A stretch of DNA of 63,386 bases from Actinomycetes bacterium (GCA_023264975.1 JAHFUS010000010.1:1-63386); one strand, 5' to 3'. Positions 33,748 to 42,691 are shown, counted from the stretch's first letter. Notes: generated from the sequence alone by a model not told the origin. Numbers and translations are program-made.

Positions 33748-36700
33748 TCAGCGGAAGTCCCGTGAGCGGGAGGGCAGGGCGAGGTCGAGGGGCTCGATGC
33801 GGTCGGCCACGATGTTGATCGCGCCCTCCACCCGCTCGAGCGTGCCTCGCACGAGAAGGGCAGGGGACGATCGTGCGACCCGGCGGTGACGGGCCCACAC
33901 GCCGGGCGAGCAGATGACGTTCACCAGGCCGGTCTCGTCCTCCAGGTTCACGAACGTGATGCCCGAGGCGGTGGCCGGGCGCTGGCGGTGGGTGACGACC
34001 CCGCCGACGAGCACCCGGGAACCGGGTTCGGCGTCGAACAGGCCGGCCGCCGTGACCACACCCATCTCGTCAAGGGCGGGGCGGGCGAACTCGGTGGGCG
34101 ACGAGTCGGGCGACATCCCCAGGGCCCACAGGTCCGACGCCGCCACCTCCCGGGGCGTCATCGCCGGCAGGGGCGGGGCGGACTCCCCCGTCACCACGCC
34201 GGCCAGCCGCCCGGGGCGGGACTGGCTCACCGCTCCCGCTGCCCACAGCGCCTCCCGCCGGCCGAGCGACCGACCCCCTTCCGTACCGAGAACACCTGGG
34301 GCGGGCGCCGGGGCGTCGAAGCAGCCGAAGGCGCCGGCCGTGGCGAGCGCCTCCACCTGGGGCCCGGTGAGGGCGCACCGGCGCACCACGTCCTCCATGC
34401 CCGCATAGGGGCGGCCGGCGTCGATGCGCCCGGCCAGGTCCTTGCCGATGGTGCGAACGCTCCCGATGCCCAGCCGGACCGCCGGCCGCTCGCCTTTCGA
34501 GTAAATAGGGTGTCGTTTTGACACCCTATTTACTCGGGAGTGGGGTTCGAGGGTGGCCTTGGCGGCGCTGGCGTTGAGGTCGGGGCCGAGGATGGTGACG
34601 CCGTGGCGGCGGGCGTCGGCCGTGAGTGTCTGCGGCGACCAGAAGCCCATGGGCTGGGCGTTGAGCAGGGCGGCGCAGAAGGCGGCCGGTTCGTGGTGCT
34701 TGAGCCAGGCGCTGGCGTAGACGAGGTAGGCGAAGCTCACCGAGTGGCTCTCGGGGAAGCCGAAGTTGGCAAAGGCGACCAACTTGTCGTGGATGGCGTC
34801 GGCCGCTTCGCCGGTGATGCCGCGCTCGGCCATGCCGGCGTAGAGCCGGCCCTTGAGCGCCTCCATGCGGGCCTTGCTGCGCTTGGAGCCCATGGCCTGT
34901 CGCAGCTGGTCGGCGTCGGCGGCGGAGAAGCCGGCCACGTCGATGGCCATCTGCATGAGCTGCTCCTGGAACAGGGGCACGCCCAGCGTCTTCTTCAGCG
35001 ACGGCTCCAACAATGGATGCAGGTACGTGACCGGTTCTTCGCCGTTGCGGCGGCGGATGTAGGGGTGGACGGAGCCGCCCTGGATGGGGCCGGGGCGGAT
35101 GAGGGCGACCTCCACCACCAGGTCGTAGAAATGTCGGGGCTTGAGGCGGGGCAGGGTGGCCATCTGGGCCCTGCTCTCCACCTGGAACACGCCCACCGAG
35201 TCGGCCCGGCAGAGCATGTCGTAGACCTCGTCCTCCTGGGGCAGGGTGGCCAGGTCGACCTGCACCCCGCTGTAGCCGGCGATCAGGTCGACCGCTTCGT
35301 GTATGGCGGTGAGCATGCCAAGTCCCAGCAGGTCGAACTTCACCAGGCCCACCGCCGCACAGTCGTCCTTGTCCCACTGGAGCACGGTGCGCCCGGGCAT
35401 GCGCCCCCACTCCACCGGCACCACCTCCACTACCGGGCGGTCGCAGATCACCATGCCGCCCGAGTGGATGCCGAGGTGGCGCGGGAAACCCTCGACCTGG
35501 GCGGCCAGGTCCATCACCGGCCGGGGGATGTCGTGGTCCCTGGTGTGCGACAGCGGTCCCCAGCCGTCGACCTGCTTGGACCACGCGTCCTGCTGGCCCG
35601 GTGAGTGGCCGAGGGCCTTGGCCATGTCGCGCACGGCCGAGCGGGGGCGGTAGGTGATGACGTTGGCCACCTGGGCCGCCCGCTCGCGCCCATAGCGCTC
35701 GTAGACGTACTGGATGGCCTCCTCCCGGCGATCGGACTCGATGTCGACGTCGATGTCGGGGGGGCCGTCGCGGGCGGGGGACAGGAAGCGCTCGAACAGC
35801 AGCCCGAGGGCGACGGCGTCGGCGTTGGTGATGCCGAGGGCGTAGCAGACCGCGCTGTTGGCGGCGCTGCCCCGGCCCTGGCAGTAGATGTTCGCCCTGC
35901 GGCAGAACTCGACGATGTCCCACACGATCAGGAAGTAGCCGGCGAAGCCGAGCTGCTCGATGAGGTCGAGCTCGTGGGCGATCTGGCGGTAGGCGCCGGG
36001 GACCCGCTCCTTGTCGGGCGGGCCGTAGCGGCGGGCGGCGCCCTCGGCCGTCAGGTGGCGCAGCCAGGTCATCTCGGTGTGGCCCGGGGGGACGGGCCAG
36101 TCGGGCAGGCGGGGGGCCACCAGACGCAGGTCGAAGGCACACTCGCCGGCGACGGCGGCCGCCCGTTCGACGATGCCGGGGTAACGGGCCAGGCGGGCCG
36201 CCATCTCGGCGCCCGAGCGCAGGTGGGCGGCGGCGCTCGGGGGCAGCCAGCCGTCGATCTCGTCGAGTGACCGTCTCGCCCGCACCGCCGCCAGTGCGGT
36301 GGCGAGGGGACGCCGTGCGGGGGTGGCGTAATGGACGTTGTTGGTGGCCACCAGGTCGACGCCGGCCCTGAGGGCGAGGGTGGCCAGGGCGTCGTTGCGG
36401 GCCGAGTCGAGGGGGTCGCCATGGTCCCAGAGCTCAACCGCCACGTTGTCCCGGCCGAAACAGGTGACAAGGTCGGCGAGGGCCCGGGCCGCAGCCCGCG
36501 GCCCCTCGTCGACCAGGGCCTTGGGCACCGCACCCTTGCGGCAGCCGGTGAGCACCAGCCAGCGCCCGCCGGCGGCCTGGCACAGAGCCGACATGGAGAA
36601 CAGCGGGCGGCCCTTCTCCTTGCCCGCCAACTGGGCGTCGCTGATGACCCGGCACAGGCGGGCGTAGCCCTCGGCGTCGCGGGCCAGCACGACCAGGTGG

Positions 36701-37134
36701 GTGCCCTCAGGGTCGGGAACCCCGTTCTGGGGCTTGGTGAGGCCGACGCTCAGCTCGGCGCCGAAGACGGTGGGCACGCCGACGGCGGCGGCCGCCTCGG
36801 CGAAGCGCACCACGCCGTACATGCCGTCGTGGTCGGTGAGGGCGAGGGCCGAAAGGCCGAGGCGGGCCGCCTCCTCCACCAGCTCCTCGGGGTGCGACGC
36901 CCCGTCGAGGAAGCTGAAGTTGGAGTGGCAGTGGAGTTCGGCGTACGGGACGGCGCCGGTCGTGGCGCGCGCCGACGGCTCGAACGGCTGGCGCTTGCGC
37001 GACCACGCCGGGCTGTCGCCGCCGTTGGCGACCGGGGGGACCGGGTCGGGCCGCCCCGTCCCGTCGGTCGGCACCGGCGTCGCCATCCGCCGGTGCAGCT
37101 CGGACCACGGGATCGGCGGGTTGCGCCAGCCCAC
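33748..37134 (-). CDS. dnaE2: Error-prone DNA polymerase III alpha subunit DnaE2, with in-frame palindromic insertion
   Basis: 1128 residues from GTG (MGWRNPPIPWSELHRRM), slightly longer than usual. The PHP domain (ELHCHSNFSFLDGAS) is followed by the polymerase core with catalytic PDIDVDIESDRREE, then the helix-hairpin-helix and OB domains, and the typical end SRDFR. DnaE2 is the translesion polymerase of the ImuA'-ImuB-DnaE2 mutasome. Residues about 866-880 (RVNRVSKRHPIYSK) are encoded by a palindromic element that also occurs elsewhere in the window; the frame is kept. It lies 206 bp after imuB. Confidence 0.92.
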   Translation of the reverse strand: MGWRNPPIPWSELHRRMATPVPTDGTGRPDPVPPVANGGDSPAWSRKRQPFEPSARATTGAVPYAELHCHSNFSFLDGASHPEELVEEAARLGLSALALTDHDGMYGVVRFAEAAAAVGVPTVFGAELSVGLTKPQNGVPDPEGTHLVVLARDAEGYARLCRVISDAQLAGKEKGRPLFSMSALCQAAGGRWLVLTGCRKGAVPKALVDEGPRAAARALADLVTCFGRDNVAVELWDHGDPLDSARNDALATLALRAGVDLVATNNVHYATPARRPLATALAAVRARRSLDEIDGWLPPSAAAHLRSGAEMAARLARYPGIVERAAAVAGECAFDLRLVAPRLPDWPVPPGHTEMTWLRHLTAEGAARRYGPPDKERVPGAYRQIAHELDLIEQLGFAGYFLIVWDIVEFCRRANIYCQGRGSAANSAVCYALGITNADAVALGLLFERFLSPARDGPPDIDVDIESDRREEAIQYVYERYGRERAAQVANVITYRPRSAVRDMAKALGHSPGQQDAWSKQVDGWGPLSHTRDHDIPRPVMDLAAQVEGFPRHLGIHSGGMVICDRPVVEVVPVEWGRMPGRTVLQWDKDDCAAVGLVKFDLLGLGMLTAIHEAVDLIAGYSGVQVDLATLPQEDEVYDMLCRADSVGVFQVESRAQMATLPRLKPRHFYDLVVEVALIRPGPIQGGSVHPYIRRRNGEEPVTYLHPLLEPSLKKTLGVPLFQEQLMQMAIDVAGFSAADADQLRQAMGSKRSKARMEALKGRLYAGMAERGITGEAADAIHDKLVAFANFGFPESHSVSFAYLVYASAWLKHHEPAAFCAALLNAQPMGFWSPQTLTADARRHGVTILGPDLNASAAKATLEPHSRVNRVSKRHPIYSKGERPAVRLGIGSVRTIGKDLAGRIDAGRPYAGMEDVVRRCALTGPQVEALATAGAFGCFDAPAPAPGVLGTEGGRSLGRREALWAAGAVSQSRPGRLAGVVTGESAPPLPAMTPREVAASDLWALGMSPDSSPTEFARPALDEMGVVTAAGLFDAEPGSRVLVGGVVTHRQRPATASGITFVNLEDETGLVNVICSPGVWARHRRVARSSPALLVRGTLERVEGAINIVADRIEPLDLALPSRSRDFR
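34495..34539. repeat. Palindromic element, copy 2, in frame inside dnaE2
   Basis: Same sequence as the intergenic copy at 9625-9669: the left arm TTTCGAGTAAATAGGGTGTC is identical, with the same GTTTT loop and a right arm differing only in the last three bases (GGG/AAA side). The core arms of 17 bp pair perfectly. On the coding strand it reads RVNRVSKRHPIYS. It lies in a loop between LEPHS and KGERPAVRLGIG, where DnaE2 proteins normally have only a short connection. Confidence 0.85.
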
Positions 37135-37339
37135 CGTCCCTCACCGCCCCGGTCCGGGCGGGACCACCGGTTGGCGGCGGCACCAGGGCCCGGAATCCGG
37201 GCGCTGACGCCGGCGCATGGGACCGGCAGGCGCCGTGCCCGCCGGTGGGAGCGGTGCGCACCCGAGGGAAGGCACCTGCGGCACCGGATGCCGTAGGGCG
37301 AGCAATGCTGCCGGCCCGTCGCGCGCCGGCCGGGCGGGG

Positions 37340-39001
37340 TCAGTCATAGGACGCCTCCGCCCACCAGCGGCCGCCCTCGAGGGCGAGCAGCCAGGCCCTG
37401 TCGCCGGCGACGATCTGGAAGCGGGCCCGGCGGCGGTGGGCGGCAGTGTCCCACCAGCGCTCGTCGGCCGGCCAGGGACCGGCCCATCCGGTGACCGGCG
37501 CCCACCTGCCACCGTCGACCGACAGGCGGGCCGGCGCAGCGGTGACGGCTCCCCGCCCGGTGACGCCCACCGGCTCGCCCGACTGCGCCACCACCTCGGC
37601 CGCCAGCATGGGGGCGAACACGGTGGACGGCGAGGGCGGCGGCACCCGGCCGGGCCACGGGCGGTCGGCGGGGCGGTCGGGCTCGCGCACGTCACCCCAT
37701 GGCACCAGCGTGACCCGCTCGGCCGGGTGGCGGCCACCGCTGGGCACGGCCGTGACCACCGCCTCGGGGCCGAGCATGCCCTGCACCCGCGCCAGCGCCC
37801 GGGCGGCCCGGTCGCCGACCTCGGCCGAGCCGCCCCAGAAGCCGAGCTGGCGGCCGTCGTCGGGGACGACCTGATCGGGCACCAGGCGCAGCAACGAGAT
37901 GCCGCCGGTGGGGCGTTCGGCGCCGCCCGTCGTGTTCAACCAGCCGTCGAGCTGCCAGCGGGCCCGGTCGGCCATGGCCGCCGGGCCGAGGGCGCCGTCG
38001 GAGCGCCACAGCCGGGCCAGGTGCTCGCCGTGCTCGGTCTCGGCCTCGATGCACACGCGGGTGCAGGCCAGGCCCCGGGCGGTGAGGGTGCGGTGCAACT
38101 CGTCGGCCAGCGCCTTGGCCGCGAAGGCGGCGGCGTCGACCCGGACGGCGGGCGGGTCGAGCACGACCTGGACGGCGAAGTCGGGCGGCGGGTCGGTGCC
38201 GGCGAGGGGCCGCCCGTCGAGGCCGCGGGCCAGTCGGTGGGCGACGGCGCCGTCGGGGCCGAAGCGGGCCAGCACGTCGGTGCCGGGCAGTGCGGCGAAC
38301 GCCCCCAGCGTGCGCAGGCCGAGGCGCAGCAACAGGTTGGCCAGGTCGGGCCGGTCGAGGGCGGCGACCGGGAACGGCGCCAGGAAGACGGGCGACCCGC
38401 CCGGCGGGATGACCAGGCCGCGCCGGGCAGCCAGCCCGGCGGCGAACGCCCCGTCGGCGATTCCCACCCGGCACCCGGGGTCGGGCCGGCCGGCGCCGGA
38501 CGGGGGCGCCGACTCGGAACCGGCTGTGCCCCCGGCATCGCGTTCTGGGGGCGGAAATCGACCGCTGGTGGTCGATTTCTGCACCCAGAACGACGGGCTG
38601 CCAGCGATGGCCGAGGTGACGGCCTCGGTGACGCGGGCGGCGAGGGCGGTGTCGCCGCCGAAATAGCGGGACGGCCCCAGGGTGGCGACGGCGGCCACGC
38701 CCGGGCGGACGATCTCCACCCGTGGGGCGAAGGCGGCGACGGCCGTCGCCACGGGCTCGAAGGAGCGGGCGTCGCGGCCGGCGTCGTGCTCGAGGACCAG
38801 CAGCGCCGGGCAGCGGCCCTGCGCCTCCCGCCGGCGCAGCCCCCGCACCACCCCTTCCGCCCGTGCCCCGGCCGAGCACGCCACCACCCGGTTGGCGAAC
38901 ACCACGGCGGCCGGCGTGGAAGCCGGCACGCCGGCGGCCACGACGGACCAGTCGGGGACCCACGCCACCAGGGTCCTGGTGGCGGCGCCGGCGCTGACCA
39001 T
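37340..39001 (-). CDS. imuB: ImuB, Y-family polymerase-like mutasome adaptor
   Basis: About 553 residues from ATG at 39001 (GTG at 39007 is also in frame, but lies almost at the -10 box). It is a Y-family fold lacking the catalytic acidic DxD: LVAWVPDWSVVAAG replaces the usual DMDAFFA-type motif. Thumb helices, ARFGPDGAVAHRLARGLDG and a clamp-binding motif RQLGFWGG are present. ImuB links DnaE2 to the beta clamp and ImuA'. Residues about 136-154 (FWVQKSTTSGRFPPPERD) are encoded by a palindromic repeat inserted in frame. Confidence 0.85.
   Translation of the reverse strand: MVSAGAATRTLVAWVPDWSVVAAGVPASTPAAVVFANRVVACSAGARAEGVVRGLRRREAQGRCPALLVLEHDAGRDARSFEPVATAVAAFAPRVEIVRPGVAAVATLGPSRYFGGDTALAARVTEAVTSAIAGSPSFWVQKSTTSGRFPPPERDAGGTAGSESAPPSGAGRPDPGCRVGIADGAFAAGLAARRGLVIPPGGSPVFLAPFPVAALDRPDLANLLLRLGLRTLGAFAALPGTDVLARFGPDGAVAHRLARGLDGRPLAGTDPPPDFAVQVVLDPPAVRVDAAAFAAKALADELHRTLTARGLACTRVCIEAETEHGEHLARLWRSDGALGPAAMADRARWQLDGWLNTTGGAERPTGGISLLRLVPDQVVPDDGRQLGFWGGSAEVGDRAARALARVQGMLGPEAVVTAVPSGGRHPAERVTLVPWGDVREPDRPADRPWPGRVPPPSPSTVFAPMLAAEVVAQSGEPVGVTGRGAVTAAPARLSVDGGRWAPVTGWAGPWPADERWWDTAAHRRRARFQIVAGDRAWLLALEGGRWWAEASYD
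38541..38592. repeat. 52-bp imperfect palindrome in frame inside imuB
   Basis: Arms of 23 bp (CGTTCTGGG...AAATCGACC and its complement) match at 21 of 23 positions around a 6-base loop GCTGGT. Unlike the dnaE2 element it differs in sequence, so it is a second repeat family. It sits where ImuB proteins normally go from the helical region into VGIADGAFAAGLAA, and keeps the reading frame. Confidence 0.8.
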
Positions 39002-39008
39002 CGACACC

Positions 39009-39038
39009 AGTCTCGAACGTACGTTCGGGACTTGTCAA
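39009..39038 (-). promoter_or_regulatory. SOS promoter of imuB: -35, LexA box in spacer, -10
   Basis: Read on the minus strand: TTGACA (39038-39033), an 18-bp spacer, and GAGACT (39014-39009). The LexA box TCGAAC-GTAC-GTTCGG (39013-39028) fills the spacer. The expected start of transcription falls close to the ATG at 39001, so the message is probably leaderless. The box has one mismatch to the actinobacterial TCGAAC-N4-GTTCGA consensus. Confidence 0.85.
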
Positions 39039-39245
39039 CCCGCCGGGCGCGCTTTCCGCACATCTGGTGGGTGGTGCCACGCAGCCCAGACCGGATGCAC
39101 GGGCCGTCGGGTCGAGCATCGCCGAACCGCTCCAGCCTCGATCATGCTCACGCCGGCGTCCCGGTGGAGATCGTCTCCTCGGTAGCAGCGGCCTCGGCCA
39201 CGCAAGGGCGAAGGGGCACGACGATCCGGTGAGCGTGTTCAGTGG

Positions 39246-40520
39246 TCAGGTCGCGGGCGTCCACAGACGGTCAATGGGCACGACGTGGATTCGGTCCTCG
39301 TGAGTGTACGAGCGCTCACCGGTGTACAACACCGCACCGCCGATGAACTGGTCGCCAAGAGCGACACGGAGCTTGCGGAGGCCGCGTAGTTCACCTCCGA
39401 GAACTCGGCTTCCAGCCTTGACCTCGAACGCCACAACGTGACCGTCGTCGCGTTCCAGGACGATGTCCACCTCGTCGCCGTCGTGCGTCCGCCAGTGCCC
39501 ACAGCCGGACACGTTGTCCGACCATGACGCCTGCTTGAGTATCTCGCCGACGACAAAGGTCTCGAGCAGGTGGCCGAACTCTGTCAGCGCTGCCGGCTGC
39601 AGAGAGGCGAGCCGGTCGGAGCTCAGACGAAGCAGGCGAGCCGCGACCCCGGAGTCCACGAGATGGACCTTGGGCGCGGCGCCGGATCGGGCGTTCAGTG
39701 TCGTTCCCCAGGCCGAGAGCCGATGAACCAGGAAGACGGCCTCGAGGAGCTTCGTGTAGATGTCCGCCGTCTTCTGCTCGAGATCGACGGCGCGAGCAGC
39801 CGCTGCCACGTTGAGCACCTGGGCCGTCTGTCCCGCGAGGCGAGCGAGGAGTTGCGGGAGCTTGGCCCGCTGTCGCACCTTCGAAAGGTCGAGCAGGTCC
39901 CGTGCGATTGTCTGCTCGACGTAGTCGTCGAACCAACGGTTCCGGACAGCGCCCTCCGGGCGCTGCAGCGCCGCAGGGAAACCGCCGGCGACGACGCGGC
40001 GGATGTAGTCGGCGCGCGTCGTCGTAGACGCCGCCGAGGTCCCGAGAGAGGACGGCCGGACAAGGCAGCGCTCGACAAAGTCCTCCTTGACTCCAGCGAG
40101 CTCGCCCTGCGACAGCGGGTGGACCGTCAGCATGTGGAGTCGCCCGGTGAGGGCCTGCGCCGCCTGCGGCAGCGCTTCGTGGCGCGTCGACCCTGTGATG
40201 ATGAACCGGCCCGGCCGTTGCTCCTGGTTCAACTCGGCCTTGATCGCGTCGAGAATGACGGGCACGTGCTGGTACTCGTCGATGCACACCGGCGATGGGC
40301 CCTTGACGAAGGTCCTCGGGTCAGCTGCAACCGCGTCCCGGAGAGCGGGATCGTCCAAGTCGAGCACTGAGACGCCGGCTTCGGCCGCCAGGATGCGCAG
40401 TAACGTCGACTTGCCCACCGAACGGGGTCCCTGCAACCCGATGACCACTTCGACGGCAAGTCGGTCGCGAACAACGTCGAGTAGGCGTCGAGCAACCAAG
40501 TCTCGGGACAGCGCCGCCAC
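39246..40520 (-). CDS. AAA_14/DUF4143 ATPase with PD-(D/E)xK-like C-terminus
   Basis: 424 residues. Walker A is GLQGPRSVGKSTLL, Walker B PVCIDEYQHVP, sensor region FIITGSTRHEALPQ, and the C-terminal DUF4143 part shows GDEVDIVLERDDGHVVAFEVKAGS, the nuclease-like D...ExK arrangement. These proteins are common orphan ATPases of unknown role. Base composition is visibly lower in GC than its neighbours, and AT-rich DNA lies upstream (about 40560-40650). It splits imuA' from imuB, so it looks like an acquired cassette. Confidence 0.85.
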   Translation of the reverse strand: MAALSRDLVARRLLDVVRDRLAVEVVIGLQGPRSVGKSTLLRILAAEAGVSVLDLDDPALRDAVAADPRTFVKGPSPVCIDEYQHVPVILDAIKAELNQEQRPGRFIITGSTRHEALPQAAQALTGRLHMLTVHPLSQGELAGVKEDFVERCLVRPSSLGTSAASTTTRADYIRRVVAGGFPAALQRPEGAVRNRWFDDYVEQTIARDLLDLSKVRQRAKLPQLLARLAGQTAQVLNVAAAARAVDLEQKTADIYTKLLEAVFLVHRLSAWGTTLNARSGAAPKVHLVDSGVAARLLRLSSDRLASLQPAALTEFGHLLETFVVGEILKQASWSDNVSGCGHWRTHDGDEVDIVLERDDGHVVAFEVKAGSRVLGGELRGLRKLRVALGDQFIGGAVLYTGERSYTHEDRIHVVPIDRLWTPAT

Positions 40521-40615
40521 GAGTCCATCCTACCCGCTCGTAGTTTCTAATTTCGAGGGGTAGTTGTTACTACATTCGAGAGCGCCTCCGTTCTACACTT
40601 CCCCTATATCTATTT

Positions 40616-40705
40616 CTATATCTGAGGCACTCTACGTTCTAGACCCGAGGTCTCGCCCGGCCGGCGCCCCATGCCGACGTCGAGGGTCCTGGTGGCGTCG
40701 CTCAT
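40616..40705 (-). pseudogene. Possible remnant of an imuB 5' end left next to imuA'
   Basis: An ATG 57 bp after the imuA' stop opens MSDATRTLDVGMGRR and runs only 29 codons. MS-DATRTL resembles the imuB N-terminus (MVSAGAATRTLVAW); the shared DNA is GCCACCAGGACCCT. The position is where imuB usually begins after imuA'. The similarity is short and could be chance. Confidence 0.25.
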
Positions 40706-40761
40706 CGCCCGGCCGGGACGAGCGGGCTCATGCGGAGGTCCGGTTCAGGGTTTGTGCGGCG

Positions 40762-41451
40762 TCAGCGTCCTGGTACCGGATGCTGACGCTGCAAGAACCG
40801 GCCGGCCGGGGCGACGGCGCCGTCGGCGGCGGGGAGCCAGAGGCGGGCCCGGCGGGGGCGGGCGGCAGCGCCCCGGCCCTCGGCCACCACCTCCACCAGC
40901 CGGGCCTGCAGGTGCCCCGCCCCCCCGTCGAGGCCCACCCACGACGAGGTGGCCACGGACAGGCGCACGTCGGCGCCCTCCCAGCGGCCGAGCGGCACAA
41001 GCACGGCGCCCCGCTCGCGGGCCCGGGCCGCCAGGCGGCGGGCGTCGGCCGCCCGCACCGCCCGGTCCGGCACCCGCACGACCACCACGTCGAGAGCGTC
41101 GAGCAGAGCGGCCACCACCACCGCCCAGTCGCGGCCCGGCGCCGCCACCAGCGCCAGGCGCCCGATGGCCACGCCGACCTCGGCGGCAGCCACCAGTCCG
41201 AGCGACGGCACGCCCACCACCGCGCACCACGACCCCGCCGCTGAGGGCCCCGCCAGCAGGGCCAGGGCCAGCGACGTGGAGCCGGCCACCGCCACCGTGG
41301 ACCCCCGCCGCAGGCCCCCACCCGGGAGGAGCCCGCCCAGGGCGGGCAGCACGGGCAGCATCCGTCCGCCGGCCAGGGAGACGGGCCGGACCGATTCGGG
41401 AAGATCGACCGATCCCGGCGGGACGGCGGCCAAAGGGGACGCGAGAGCCAT
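40762..41451 (-). CDS. imuA': ImuA', RecA-like mutasome component
   Basis: 229 residues from ATG at 41451. The opening SVDLPESVRPVSLAGGRMLPVLPALGGLLPGGGLRRGSTVAV (in pieces) is typical of actinobacterial ImuA'. The RecA fold follows (AVVGVPSLGLVAAAEVG, VVVVRVPDRAVRA), but Walker A is not canonical (VAGSTSLALALL). The protein bridges ImuB and RecA in SOS mutagenesis. Its promoter carries a perfect LexA box. An ATPase gene separates it from imuB. Confidence 0.85.
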   Translation of the reverse strand: MALASPLAAVPPGSVDLPESVRPVSLAGGRMLPVLPALGGLLPGGGLRRGSTVAVAGSTSLALALLAGPSAAGSWCAVVGVPSLGLVAAAEVGVAIGRLALVAAPGRDWAVVVAALLDALDVVVVRVPDRAVRAADARRLAARARERGAVLVPLGRWEGADVRLSVATSSWVGLDGGAGHLQARLVEVVAEGRGAAARPRRARLWLPAADGAVAPAGRFLQRQHPVPGR

Positions 41452-41460
41452 GCTCGCCCC

Positions 41461-41489
41461 AGTATCGAACGTATGTTCGAGAGCGTCAA
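41461..41489 (-). promoter_or_regulatory. SOS promoter of imuA': -35, perfect LexA box, -10
   Basis: On the minus strand: TTGACG (41489-41484), a 17-bp spacer, GATACT (41466-41461). The LexA box TCGAAC-GTAT-GTTCGA (41465-41480) is a perfect consensus match within the spacer. Nine bases separate the -10 from the ATG, so the message is leaderless or nearly so. Confidence 0.9.
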
Positions 41490-41659
41490 CCGGACGCCGC
41501 CCCCGGTGCCCGGAGGAGCAGCACCCCGACCTGGCCCTCAGGGCTGAGCGTCTTCGCGTTCGCACTGGTATTACCGTCGATCAGCCGTCATCATTGCCAA
41601 GGCGTCATGGACAGCACCGCGCTGACGAGCCGACGTCGCCTCGTGGCCGGCCGGCAGCG

Positions 41660-42670
41660 ATGAGCGTCGCCGGCCGCACGATCATCATCGGCGGCACCGT
41701 CGCCATCGCCGTCGTCGCCCGCGCCGCCTTCCCCCTGGACGGCCTCACGCCGATCGCCCGCCAGGAGATCCCCGCCGCGATGGTCGACGTCTACAAGTCG
41801 GCCGCCACCCGCTGCAGTGGGCTGCCGTGGCAGGTGCTGGCCGCCATCGGCTGGGTCGAGTCGCGCCACGCCGGCGGGAAGGCCGATCCGGATACGGGCG
41901 ATGTCGAGACGCCCATCGTCGGCGCCGCCCTCGACGGGTCCGGCGGCTCCGTGGCGATGGCCGACAAGAGCCAACCCGACAGCTGGGTGCACGCCCTCGG
42001 GCCCATGGGCATGCTGCCGGCTGCCTGGGAGCGCAACGCCGTCCTCGCCCCGGGGCGACCCGCCGGCGCCACACCCTCGGTGCAGAATGCCTGGGACGCC
42101 ACCTACGCGACCGCCGGCGAACTGTGCGGCGGCGCGCCCGTCCTCACCGACCTCAACCTCGCCATCCGCCAGCACACCCAGCGGCCAATCGTCGTCATGG
42201 AGATCCTCCTCAAGACGGCCAGGTACGGCTCGGGCGTCGTGCCCGATGTCGACGCCCTGGTGGCGGCGGTATCCCTCGAGCAGACCGGCGGCGACGGCTC
42301 GGCGGGCGCCGCCGTCGTGCGGGCCGCCCTCCAGGTGCTCGGCACCCCGTACGTGTGGGGCGCCGAGTCACCGGCCGACGGCTTCGACTGCTCCGGCCTG
42401 GTGTGGTGGTCCTACCGCCAGGCCGGTTTCTCGGTGGCCCGCACCACCGAGACCCTGATCCGGGAGGGGGTACCCGTATCGACCGGCCAGCAGCTCCAGC
42501 CCGGGGACCTGATCTTCACCCGCGGGGGCCAGCGGGTCCACGACCTCGGCCACGTCTCCATCTACGCGGGCGGCGGGATGGAGGTCATCGCCCCCCGGTC
42601 GGGCAAGTCGGTCACGGTCCAGCGGGTCGATTTCGACCGGACCCAGGCGGTGCGGCGGCTCCTGACCTGA
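41660..42670 (+). CDS. Cell-wall hydrolase: lytic-transglycosylase-like plus NlpC/P60 domains
   Basis: 336 residues. An N-terminal hydrophobic segment (about 7-25) is followed by an SLT-like domain with LAAIGWVESRHAGG (catalytic Glu in WVES) and LGPMGMLPAAW. The C-terminal NlpC/P60 domain has GTPYVWGAESPADGFDCSGLVWW (nucleophile Cys), then GDLIFTRGG and GHVSIYAGGGMEVIAP (His). Such two-headed enzymes cut glycan and peptide of peptidoglycan. It is oriented against the pilus operon and ends 21 bp from it, so it may loosen the wall for assembly. Confidence 0.85.
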   Translation: MSVAGRTIIIGGTVAIAVVARAAFPLDGLTPIARQEIPAAMVDVYKSAATRCSGLPWQVLAAIGWVESRHAGGKADPDTGDVETPIVGAALDGSGGSVAMADKSQPDSWVHALGPMGMLPAAWERNAVLAPGRPAGATPSVQNAWDATYATAGELCGGAPVLTDLNLAIRQHTQRPIVVMEILLKTARYGSGVVPDVDALVAAVSLEQTGGDGSAGAAVVRAALQVLGTPYVWGAESPADGFDCSGLVWWSYRQAGFSVARTTETLIREGVPVSTGQQLQPGDLIFTRGGQRVHDLGHVSIYAGGGMEVIAPRSGKSVTVQRVDFDRTQAVRRLLT

Positions 42671-42691
42671 CCCGGCGGCCCGTCGTACCCG

